From an uncultured Clostridium sp. (GTDB taxonomy: Bacteria; Bacillota_I; Bacilli_A; Acholeplasmatales; Anaeroplasmataceae): a stretch of 53,039 nt of DNA. Shown in pieces: positions 35,383-42,694 of this stretch. The DNA is taken from positions 1 to 53,039 of the forward strand of contig CAMNHY010000008.1 of assembly GCA_946540005.1 (NCBI GenBank), written 5' to 3'. Numbering within the stretch: position 1 is the stretch's first letter; every line of letters begins with the position of its first letter. Below the pieces are notes generated by a model, which did not search any database, was not told the DNA's origin, and saw nothing but the letters and a program-made list of their open reading frames with translations. A program made the translations under genes and the position numbers.

Positions 35383-35694
35383 ATGGCAAAAACTGGAAAA
35401 ACTGGTACAGTTGGATTAGTTGCATTTGTTGCAATTATATTCGTTGCTGTAGCATATTTGTTTGTAGGTCTACAAGCAATGTTTAACGCATGGGGATGGA
35501 GTTTTAACTTTGGTAGAGTTCCTGGAGTTTTACAATGGTTAGCTTCAATCTTAATGACTGGTATTATTATTTATACTAGTTATGATTTTGCTATGAGACA
35601 AACTAAATTCTGGAGAATCGTTTGGTGGGTTTTAGCAATTGTTGCTATCATCTGCGTTCTTGGTTTAGGCGGTTTCAACGCATTTAATGCTTAA
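35383..35694 (+). CDS. Small membrane protein, unknown
   Basis: 103 residues with three hydrophobic segments (about residues 8-32, 46-65 and 77-98) and Trp-rich loops. It starts with AAGGAG in front and ends at a terminator. Cotranscribed with the 75-residue membrane protein; function unknown. Confidence 0.7.
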   Translation: MAKTGKTGTVGLVAFVAIIFVAVAYLFVGLQAMFNAWGWSFNFGRVPGVLQWLASILMTGIIIYTSYDFAMRQTKFWRIVWWVLAIVAIICVLGLGGFNAFNA

Positions 35695-35711
35695 AACGCA
35701 ATTTATAAATT

Positions 35712-35736
35712 AAGTGGCTTAGGCCACTTTTTTTTG
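35712..35736 (+). terminator. Terminator after the small membrane protein genes
   Basis: AAGTGGC (35712-35718) pairs with GCCACTT (35723-35729), then T7. Confidence 0.9.
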
Positions 35737-35807
35737 TACATAAAATTTACACAATTATTCCATAAAGTTTTCATATAATTAATTAAAACTTAAAGGAGTT
35801 GATTGTT

Positions 35808-36323
35808 GTGTCTACTTTTGGTGAAAAAATTAAAGAAAACTTAACTATATTAGGTTTAGATAATGAAAATGAAATTGATGAAAATAAACTTAAAAGAGCT
35901 TATTTAAAACAATCTAAAAAATATCATCCTGATGTATGTGAAGAAAAATATAAAGATGGTTTAATGTTTAAAAAAATAAATGAAGCTAATTCATTTATTA
36001 AAGATAATTTATCCACAGTAAATGATTATTTATTAAATCCTTCAAAATATTCATATGAGGAAATGAAACAAAGTAATAATCAATATTATTATAATACTAA
36101 TATGGATGATTTGTTTTCTCAGATTTTTAGAGCTTTTCAACAGTCTAGTCAAAAAGTTTATAGTGAGGAAGAAATTAATCGTATAAAAAAAGAAAGAAGA
36201 AAACAAACTATTAAAAGAAGAATTTTTGCAGCCTTTGGTTTGGCATTTGCGGTATTTATCGCATTTTTTATGCCTAATTTAGGATTAGCATTTTCTTTAA
36301 TTGCGTTACTACTATTATTATAA
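35808..36323 (+). CDS. J-domain protein with C-terminal membrane anchor
   Basis: 171 residues. The N-terminal J domain (residues ~5-70) contains the HPD tripeptide (KYHPDVCE) that stimulates DnaK ATPase. The middle is Asn/Tyr-rich, and the last ~35 residues are two hydrophobic stretches (AAFGLAFAVFIAFF and LGLAFSLIALLLLL). There is no G/F region or zinc domain, so it is a type III J protein that would recruit DnaK to the membrane. GTG 35808 is chosen because AAGGAG (35793-35798) is too near the alternative TTG at 35799. Confidence 0.82.
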   Translation: MSTFGEKIKENLTILGLDNENEIDENKLKRAYLKQSKKYHPDVCEEKYKDGLMFKKINEANSFIKDNLSTVNDYLLNPSKYSYEEMKQSNNQYYYNTNMDDLFSQIFRAFQQSSQKVYSEEEINRIKKERRKQTIKRRIFAAFGLAFAVFIAFFMPNLGLAFSLIALLLLL

Positions 36324-36350
36324 GTTAGATTCATATCTTACTTTTTTATA
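36321..36350 (+). terminator. Weak terminator after the J-domain gene
   Basis: GTTAGAT pairs with ATCTTAC (one mismatch), followed by T6. Confidence 0.5.
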
Positions 36351-36405
36351 TTAACTCAATATAATTTATGGTATAATCTTTACGTTAAAGGATGTGATTT
36401 GTATT

Positions 36406-37782
36406 ATGCAACAAACAGAATTAAAAGTAGGACAAGAAGTAATTGTCGATATTAAAAGATTAGGAATTAATGGTGAAGGTATTGCATTCTATAAGAAATT
36501 AGCAGTTTTTGTAAATAATGCTATTCCAGGTGAAGGTATTAATGTAAAAATTACAAAAATTGATAATAAAATGGCTTTTGCTGAAGTCGTTAATTTTAAA
36601 CATCAATCAGAGTCAAGATGTGAACCAGCTTGCCCATATTATAAAGATTGTGGTGCATGTCAAACTATGCATATCAAATATGATAAGATGTGTGAATTTA
36701 AGAGAGAAATGGTCAAAGAAGCAATTGATCGTTATACTAAATTAAACTCAAGATCTTTTGAGATTAAACCTACATATAAAATGGAGAATCCATTTAATTA
36801 CAGATTTAAATCTCAATTAACAGCTACATCACGTTTTGATAAAATTGAATTAGGTCTTATGAGACCAGAATCAAATGTTGTTACTCCAATTAAGAATTGT
36901 TTAACTCAAAATGAAATTATTAATGATATAAATAATAAAGTTCAAGATATTTTAAATAAATATGATTTAACAGCTTATGATAATAAGACTCAAAAAGGTG
37001 ATATTAGAAATGTAGTTGTTCGTTTATCACATTTTAATAAAGAAGCACAAGTTACAATTGTTTATTCTTATAAGCATTTAGATGAAAAATTAGCTAAGAT
37101 TGCAAAAGAAATTATTAATATTGAACACGTTGTATCTGTTGCAAAATCTTACCATGATCAATTTGATGATGGCTTAGTTATTCAAAAAGAATGTGTAATA
37201 TTAGAAGGTAAAAAGACTATTGTAGAAAACATTGGTAAATATAAATTTGAACTTTCTCCTGAAAGTTTCTTCCAGTTAAATCCTGTACAAACTGAAAAAC
37301 TATATGATTTTGCAGTAAAGGCTGCAAAACTTTCTCATAAAGAAACAGTTCTTGATTTATATTGCGGTGCAGGTACAATAGGTATTTACATGTCAAATTT
37401 AGCTAAAAGAATTATAGGCGTTGAAGTTAATAAACAAGCTGTTGAGAATGCTAAATTTAATGCAAAAAACAATAAGGTTAAGAATGCAGAATATTATGCA
37501 GGTACAGTAAAAGAAGTATTACCTGAATTAGCAAAGAAAAATATTAATATTGATGTATTAGTTTGTGATCCTCCTCGTATGGGATTAGGTGCTGATGTAT
37601 GTAATACAATACTTGAAAATGAATTTAAGCGTATTGTATATGTATCTTGTAATCCAGCTACACTTGCTAAAGATATTAACATATTAAGTAAAAAATATAA
37701 TGTTAATTACATTCAACCTATTGATATGTTTGGGTTCACTTCTCATTGCGAATCAATAACAACTTTAACTTTAAAGAAGTAA
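36406..37782 (+). CDS. rlmCD: 23S rRNA (uracil-C5)-methyltransferase, RlmD/RlmCD type
   Basis: 458 residues. An N-terminal TRAM domain (1-62), a 4Fe-4S cysteine cluster (CPYYKDCGAC, Cys76-82-85), and a SAM-binding catalytic domain with LDLYCGAGTIG, CDPPRMG and the nucleophile in YVSCNPATL. It methylates C5 of uridines in 23S rRNA. The cluster is one likely client of the SUF system in this window. ATG 36406 follows AAAGGATG. A strong terminator and then a group II intron follow. Confidence 0.92.
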   Translation: MQQTELKVGQEVIVDIKRLGINGEGIAFYKKLAVFVNNAIPGEGINVKITKIDNKMAFAEVVNFKHQSESRCEPACPYYKDCGACQTMHIKYDKMCEFKREMVKEAIDRYTKLNSRSFEIKPTYKMENPFNYRFKSQLTATSRFDKIELGLMRPESNVVTPIKNCLTQNEIINDINNKVQDILNKYDLTAYDNKTQKGDIRNVVVRLSHFNKEAQVTIVYSYKHLDEKLAKIAKEIINIEHVVSVAKSYHDQFDDGLVIQKECVILEGKKTIVENIGKYKFELSPESFFQLNPVQTEKLYDFAVKAAKLSHKETVLDLYCGAGTIGIYMSNLAKRIIGVEVNKQAVENAKFNAKNNKVKNAEYYAGTVKEVLPELAKKNINIDVLVCDPPRMGLGADVCNTILENEFKRIVYVSCNPATLAKDINILSKKYNVNYIQPIDMFGFTSHCESITTLTLKK

Positions 37783-37788
37783 TATAAT

Positions 37789-37820
37789 ACACCTTAAGAG
37801 AAATCTTGAGGTGTTTTTTT
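37789..37820 (+). terminator. Terminator of rlmCD
   Basis: ACACCTTAAGA pairs with TCTTGAGGTGT around GAAA, followed by T7. The group II intron begins 2 nt after the T-run. Confidence 0.92.
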
Positions 37821-37821
37821 A

Positions 37822-38442
37822 GTATGACGGGCATGTTATAAATCTAGGGTGAAAGTCCCAAGAGGCATAATTGCCAGTGAACTCGATAGCGACTTGCAAA
37901 GCATAAACCGGTGACGGAGTGTGAAAAGAAGCAATAGCGAAATAGTGGCCCAACGAACAGAAACTTGATAATAAGGCCCATTAGGCGGATGAGTTGACTA
38001 AACACAACAAAGTCCAAAAGGCAATCGTAACCCTAATCGGTAAATCAAGTGGGTAAACTAGGAAAGATTTATGGCTTATCCCGTGAGACCTTGTGAACAA
38101 GTGAAGCCTAGACGTTTTAAAACAACTATAGAAAACTTGGTTAAAAAGTTTGTCACAAGGAGTCAGCAGAGGTCATAGTAGGTAGAAATGCCGAAGGACT
38201 GAATGAAACTGCATATAAAGAAGCAAACAAATCTCTTTGATATGTATGATGAGCCCAAGTAATAGAAACGTATATGATATGAAAAGGCAGTAAAGTGTAA
38301 TGTGAATTCAATGATACTTTGTTAGCAATAAAGAAAGAATATGCAAATTTCAAACCGCCCATTGCCGAACGGCACGATGTGGTGGTGTGAGAGGGGATGA
38401 AGAATAAATATGAAAAATATTTATTCTTCTACTCTACTCGAT
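37822..38442 (+). mobile_element. ORF-less (degenerate) group II intron
   Basis: The 5' end GTATGACGGGCATG resembles group II intron starts (GUGYG). Domain V is recognisable at 38354-38386: ACCGCC/GGTGGT stem and a TGCC-GAAC-GGCA tip. Domain VI is the GAAGAATAAATAT hairpin (38399-38429), and the 3' end reads CTACTCGAT. Domain IV keeps only the first codons of the reverse transcriptase (38187-38259; NAEGLNETAYKEANKSL, then a stop and an out-of-frame DMYDEPK). The maturase is thus deleted, and the intron could splice or move only with help in trans. It lies immediately 3' of a terminator, the usual target of class C introns. Confidence 0.85.
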
Positions 38443-38471
38443 TTGCATTGTTCAATATTTACTGCTATAAT
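38443..38471 (+). promoter_or_regulatory. Promoter abutting the intron's 3' end
   Basis: TTGCAT (38443-38448), a 17-nt spacer and TATAAT (38466-38471), beginning at the first base after the intron; it would drive the DUF3990 gene cluster. Confidence 0.6.
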
Positions 38472-38505
38472 AAAAACGAAAGGAACGTGTATGTAAAAGC
38501 ATTGA

Positions 38506-38529
38506 TTTGGTGTATTACAATACATCAAA
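38506..38529. promoter_or_regulatory. 24-bp palindromic operator candidate
   Basis: TTTGGTGTATT-AC-AATACATCAAA is an inverted repeat with one mismatched pair, between the promoter and the DUF3990 gene, where a toxin-antitoxin autoregulator would bind. Confidence 0.6.
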
Positions 38530-38557
38530 ACAGCAAAATATGTACACGATATAGATT

Positions 38558-39214
38558 ATGGAAAGAATTTTATATCATGGTAGTGAATTTATAATAAAAG
38601 AGCCAGAATATCTAAAAGGGAATATTCACAATGATTATGGGCTTGGCTTTTATTGCACAACTATTAAAGGACTTGCAAAAGAATGGGCTGCAAAAAGAAG
38701 TGGTAAAGGATATATCAATAAATATAGTTTAAGAGATGATAGATTAAAAATTCTTGATTTGACGAAGCCTCCATTTAATGATGTTTTATATTGGGTTAGT
38801 TTATTAATGCATAATAGAGAATTATCAAGTAGCTTAAGAAATAATTATCCAAGAGAATTAAAATATCTTGAAGACAAATATTTACTTAAAGTTAGTGATT
38901 ATGATGTTGTAATTGGATATCGTGCTGATGATAGTTATTTCCATTTTCCTGAAGCTTTTGTTAGAAGTGAAATAACACTTGAATCATTGAATTCGATTTT
39001 TACAGCAGGAGATTTAGGTAAACAATATGTTCTAATATCTGAAAGAGCGTTCAAACTGATAAAGTTTATTGATTATCAAGAAGTGTCTGAAAAAAGCCAA
39101 GAGGATTATTATAAAAGAAAAAGTGATGCAGATAAGATCTTTACTGATTTATTAGAAGCTGATAGGTATAAAAAAGGAATTAGACTTAGAGATTTGGTGA
39201 TGGATAATGAATGA
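38558..39214 (+). CDS. DUF3990 protein, ADP-ribosyltransferase-like (putative toxin)
   Basis: 218 residues. The N-terminal ~170 residues match DUF3990: ILYHGSEFIIKEP, NDYGLGFYCTT and LAKEWAAKR in order, with a later FVRSEITLES. By family the fold is related to ADP-ribosyltransferases and is found as toxins in bacterial toxin-antitoxin cassettes. No clear Shine-Dalgarno precedes the ATG, hinting at low translation. The next gene overlaps by 8 nt. Toxin function is inferred from family and context. Confidence 0.75.
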   Translation: MERILYHGSEFIIKEPEYLKGNIHNDYGLGFYCTTIKGLAKEWAAKRSGKGYINKYSLRDDRLKILDLTKPPFNDVLYWVSLLMHNRELSSSLRNNYPRELKYLEDKYLLKVSDYDVVIGYRADDSYFHFPEAFVRSEITLESLNSIFTAGDLGKQYVLISERAFKLIKFIDYQEVSEKSQEDYYKRKSDADKIFTDLLEADRYKKGIRLRDLVMDNE

Positions 39215-39803
39215 TTATGAATTAGATAATTTAAGAGAAACTTTTTCTAGGTTATTTGTATTAGCAGTTAGAAATAAGATTAATTTTAAATCATTTACAA
39301 ATATGCTTTCAAATAGCTCTTTTATAGATGCAATTGAAAAAGATAAATATAATGAATTATTTAATAAGCCAATAGAACAGTTATTATTTTCTATTACTGG
39401 CTATGAACCAAAAGAAGATAATAGCTATGGTATATACAATGATGCATATTGGTGCGGTCAAAACTATTTTGATTTACATATTAAAACAAAAAAGTCATTT
39501 GTGTACCTTTTCTTAAAATTACCTTTTGAAGAAATGATGAATATATATTCTATTTATCACGAAATGGATTTTTCGTCATTGGTTGATTACTTCCATAAAA
39601 AGGAAAACGAAAAAACAATATTAAGAATACTATGTGAAGAAAAACGATGTTCCTTAAATGATTTATGTAAAGCTACTTCATTAAGCTTAAATACGTTGAG
39701 AAAGTATAATTCTAGCGATGATATTCTATATAATGCTTCATTTCAAAATATTGCAAAATTAATTCAGTATTTTAATGTAAGTTATCTTTTGTTTGTGAGG
39801 TAA
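39207..39803 (+). CDS. Partner of the DUF3990 protein with C-terminal HTH-like region (putative antitoxin)
   Basis: 198 residues. I do not recognise the N-terminal ~140 residues. The last ~55 look like a helix-turn-helix (CSLNDLCKATSLSLNTLRKY), usable for binding the palindrome at 38506. Overlap with the DUF3990 gene (ATGA-type, 8 nt) implies coupled synthesis. Antitoxin role is inference; it could also be a plain regulator. Confidence 0.55.
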   Translation: MNDYELDNLRETFSRLFVLAVRNKINFKSFTNMLSNSSFIDAIEKDKYNELFNKPIEQLLFSITGYEPKEDNSYGIYNDAYWCGQNYFDLHIKTKKSFVYLFLKLPFEEMMNIYSIYHEMDFSSLVDYFHKKENEKTILRILCEEKRCSLNDLCKATSLSLNTLRKYNSSDDILYNASFQNIAKLIQYFNVSYLLFVR

Positions 39804-39807
39804 TAAT

Positions 39808-40623
39808 ATGATTAAAAAAGTTGAAATATTAAAAGATTATACTGAATTTGTTGATTATTTTTATGCTGAAGGTGATTTTATTGATCCGCACATTATTAGT
39901 GAAGAAGATAAAATAAATTTACTAACACAAAAAAGAGAAACAAGAGAATCTCTTGTGATTTTATCAGGCAATAAAGTGATAGGTGCATTCGTTTTGCTAG
40001 TGTTACCAGATGAATTATATATTGAAATGCTCCTTGGATTATCAAAAGAAGAGAAAGCATATTTAGAATTGTTTGAGTACCTAAAAAGCAATTATAAAGG
40101 GTATAACTGCGATTTTGTTTTTAATGCTAAGAATTATTTATTGAAAAACATACTAAAAGGATATGATGCTACATTCGAAACTGAACAAATGAAAATGATA
40201 TATAGTCCTAAAAAAATAGATATCTCATTTGATGAAATAAAGCCTTTAGAAGATAAGTATTGTGATGAATATCTAAATATTCATGAAAAAGATACTTATT
40301 GGAGAGGGGAGAAAGTAATAAAAGCTAAAGATAGGTTTAGTGTTTATGTGGCATTAGATAATGATAAAGTGATTGGATACATTGATGTTACTAATTGTTT
40401 TAAAGAAAATGAACCATATGATATTTACGTTAAAGAAGAATATAGGAATAAAGGATATGGAAAGAAACTATTAGCAAAAGCACTATATGAGAATAAAGAT
40501 AATGATATGATGCTTTTAGTAGATATTGATAATATCGCAGCTATAAAAGTATATAAAAAATGTGGATTTATTGAAGATAAATATCCACATTATTTAACTG
40601 CACATATCAGTAAATTATTGTAG
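39808..40623 (+). CDS. GNAT-family N-acetyltransferase
   Basis: 271 residues. The C-terminal GNAT domain has the acetyl-CoA loop EEYRNKGYGKKLLAKAL and the closing AAIKVYKKCGFIEDK. The N-terminal ~130 residues resemble a diverged second GNAT-like unit. It follows the HTH-type gene by 4 nt, so all three are probably one operon. Substrate unknown; possibly a protein, antibiotic or an additional TA component. Confidence 0.8.
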   Translation: MIKKVEILKDYTEFVDYFYAEGDFIDPHIISEEDKINLLTQKRETRESLVILSGNKVIGAFVLLVLPDELYIEMLLGLSKEEKAYLELFEYLKSNYKGYNCDFVFNAKNYLLKNILKGYDATFETEQMKMIYSPKKIDISFDEIKPLEDKYCDEYLNIHEKDTYWRGEKVIKAKDRFSVYVALDNDKVIGYIDVTNCFKENEPYDIYVKEEYRNKGYGKKLLAKALYENKDNDMMLLVDIDNIAAIKVYKKCGFIEDKYPHYLTAHISKLL

Positions 40624-41045
40624 ACATGTTCTCTCAACCACAAAACTTTAGTTGCATCGTCGAAACAGTTTGCGCGTTATCCTTGTCAACTGACCGAACA
40701 TTTTTTAAGGATAAAATGTAATAATTATTATTACTAGTAATAATAAAAAGATTTCAAAAAACGTAACATAACAAAACGCCCCTTTAGGTTATATGAAAGT
40801 CTAGAGGGATTTTCTATATTTTTTTTTTTTTTAGTCAAAAAACTAAAAAGGAGATATATAAATATAGTATGTTAGAATAATCTTATAGTAAAAAGTTATA
40901 AATAATTTAAGACAAAGAAAAAGAATGTCTAACATCAACTGATAATCGAATTAATTTGCTTTTTATGCTATATTTTTATCAAAGAATAAATGAAATTAGT
41001 ATAAATTAATTGGTTAAATAAATTTGGATAAGAAAGAGGAATATT
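40624..41045. other. Gene-free stretch before the defence locus
   Basis: No gene is seen. It contains an 8-nt inverted repeat TTATCCTT/AAGGATAA (40677-40714), a perfect 22-bp palindrome (40725-40746, centre CTAG), and a weak hairpin CCCTTTAG/CTAGAGGG followed by a long T tract (to 40834), which may end the upstream operon. The promoter of the next gene is not obvious. Confidence 0.5.
40725..40746. repeat. Perfect 22-bp palindrome centred on CTAG
   Basis: TTATTATTACT and AGTAATAATAA are adjacent reverse complements without a loop. It could be an operator or terminator-like element. Confidence 0.6.
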
Positions 41046-42257
41046 ATGGAAAAATTGTTTCAATTCATTTTGGATAATTATATAAGTGCTCCAAAACTAG
41101 TTAGTAATATTGATGATGTATATAAAGTTATAAAGCATACCTTACCTTTTGAAATTAAAAACTTTCTAAATGATAACAAATTAATTGTTAGTGGCTCTAT
41201 GGGACAAGGTAGAAAATCAGATTGTCCATGGATATCAATCATGAATGCTGATATTACTAGAACAACTCAAAGCGGTTTATATATTGTCTTTTTATTTAAA
41301 AAGGATATGACAGGTTTTTATTTAACTTTAAATCAAGGAATTAAAAACTTTAACGATTTATTTAAAAATAAGAAGTATGAATATGCTACAAAAGTGACGA
41401 ATTATTTTAAAGAAGAAATTATCGAAACATCATTTTCAAAGTCAGAAATTCATCTGGGAAATTTCAAAAAAGGTGAGAGACCATATGGTTATGAAAAAAC
41501 TACTATTTTATCAAAGTATTATCCTTCAAACGAATTCAGTGACCTTATTTTGAAAAATGATTTGATTGAGTTAACTAAAATTTATAGTTATATTTCTAAA
41601 CATTTTACAACGACAAGTTATAATGATGTAATTAAACAAATATTGGCATCAGATTTACCGATAATGGTTGATGGCGATATCGCTATTAATGAAATTAAAA
41701 ATTTTGTGGATCCTAATGATGAAAATCCTTTTGGCTTTAGAAGAAAATTAATTGAAAAGAAACCGTATGTAGATATAACTAAAAGCTTTAGTTCCTTAAC
41801 TAAACCGAAAATTGGAAAGATTGATTATATAAAAAAGGCTTATAAAGATATGAAAGCAGGTTTACTAGGTGAATCTTTAGTTATGGATTATGAAAAAGAA
41901 CGTTTAATAGCTTTAGAAAGAGAAGATCTTGCTTCAAAAGTTGATTGGGTAGAAAGATATGCTGACGGATATGGTTATGATATTTTATCTTTTGATGTTG
42001 ATGAAAATGGAAAAGAGAAAAAAATGTTGATTGAAGTCAAATCGACTTCATCACGTGTAGATACTGAATTCTATATAAGCAGGAATGAAGTTGAAACCAG
42101 TGTTAAGTATAAGAATAATTATTGTGTATATAGATTATATGATGTATATGCGGAATCTCCAAAATTTTATGAAGCATATGGTGAAGTATCAAAAAACTTT
42201 ATTTTAGATCCAGTTACTTTTATGGCGAGATATAAATTTCCAGAAAAGGCCTTTTAA
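41046..42257 (+). CDS. McrB N-terminal domain (DUF3578) fused to DUF3883 nuclease-like domain
   Basis: 403 residues. The N-terminal ~190 match the McrB-type reader domain: GSMGQGRKSDCPWISI, then GLYIVFLFKKDM and YLTLNQG. The C-terminal ~130 are DUF3883: GESLVMDYEKERL, then DGYGYDILSF and LIEVKST. Asp312, Glu330 and Lys332 form a PD-(D/E)xK-type site. By family the first part senses modified DNA and the second cleaves, giving a type IV-like restriction protein. It has AGAGGAA before the ATG and its own terminator, so it is a separate unit from the operon downstream. Confidence 0.82.
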   Translation: MEKLFQFILDNYISAPKLVSNIDDVYKVIKHTLPFEIKNFLNDNKLIVSGSMGQGRKSDCPWISIMNADITRTTQSGLYIVFLFKKDMTGFYLTLNQGIKNFNDLFKNKKYEYATKVTNYFKEEIIETSFSKSEIHLGNFKKGERPYGYEKTTILSKYYPSNEFSDLILKNDLIELTKIYSYISKHFTTTSYNDVIKQILASDLPIMVDGDIAINEIKNFVDPNDENPFGFRRKLIEKKPYVDITKSFSSLTKPKIGKIDYIKKAYKDMKAGLLGESLVMDYEKERLIALEREDLASKVDWVERYADGYGYDILSFDVDENGKEKKMLIEVKSTSSRVDTEFYISRNEVETSVKYKNNYCVYRLYDVYAESPKFYEAYGEVSKNFILDPVTFMARYKFPEKAF

Positions 42258-42300
42258 ATCTTTTATTTTATAATTAAAATTTTAATAAGTTTGTAAAAAT

Positions 42301-42329
42301 AAGGTCAATTTTTGTTGGCCTTTTTTTAT
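42301..42329 (+). terminator. Terminator after the McrB-N/DUF3883 gene
   Basis: AAGGTCAA (42301-42308) pairs with TTGGCCTT (42315-42322), followed by T5. Confidence 0.8.
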
Positions 42330-42352
42330 AAAAAGCTCACTTTTTTATTGCA

Positions 42353-42429
42353 ATATTTTTGAAATATTACAAAATTGTATCAAAAACATACAAAAAATGT
42401 TTCAAAAATGTTGACATATTTTTGAAATA
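42353..42429. promoter_or_regulatory. Operator-like repeats at the defence operon promoter
   Basis: The 14-mer ATATTTTTGAAATA occurs exactly twice (42353-42366 and 42416-42429). The second copy forms a perfect 10-bp inverted repeat with TTTCAAAAAT (42400-42409), and the -35 hexamer lies in the 8-nt space between the arms. Confidence 0.65.
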
Positions 42430-42439
42430 GTTATATTCT
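42411..42439 (+). promoter_or_regulatory. Promoter of the six-gene defence operon
   Basis: TTGACA (42411-42416), a 17-nt spacer and TATTCT (42434-42439). Confidence 0.7.
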
Positions 42440-42463
42440 ATAGAAAAAGGATCGGTGATAATA

Positions 42464-42685
42464 ATGGAAGAAACTAAGCGAGAAAAATTTATAAGATTAG
42501 CAGAAAGCAGAATGAATAACGTTTTAAAACAAATTGAATTACTAGGGAATTTATCTAATACGAGAGCGTATGAGTATTCTCAATCTGATATAGATAAAAT
42601 GATTAAGACATTAAAAGATGCGTTAGTAGATTTAGAACATTCATTTAAACCAGATAAAAAGAGCAAAAAATTTAGTTTAAAATAG
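42464..42685 (+). CDS. Small helical protein, first gene of the defence operon
   Basis: 73 residues, highly charged and predicted helical (REKFIRLAESRMNNVLKQIE, then YSQSDIDKMIKTLKDALVDL). Small proteins beginning KREKFIRLAE-R and containing LGNLSN often sit beside methylases and restriction genes in Firmicutes; their role is unknown. ATG 42464 is preceded by AAGGATCGGTGAT. The next gene starts 9 nt after its stop. Confidence 0.7.
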   Translation: MEETKREKFIRLAESRMNNVLKQIELLGNLSNTRAYEYSQSDIDKMIKTLKDALVDLEHSFKPDKKSKKFSLK

Positions 42686-42694
42686 GTGCGGTAT

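Noticed and set aside
38397-38594. 65-codon open frame overlapping the intron's end and the DUF3990 start.
   Set aside because: It spans intron domain VI, the promoter and the operator, has no ribosome site and no recognisable protein; it is a chance frame.
42353-42429. Short CRISPR-like repeats before the defence operon.
   Set aside because: Only two exact copies, palindromic and placed on the promoter, with no spacer pattern and no cas genes.
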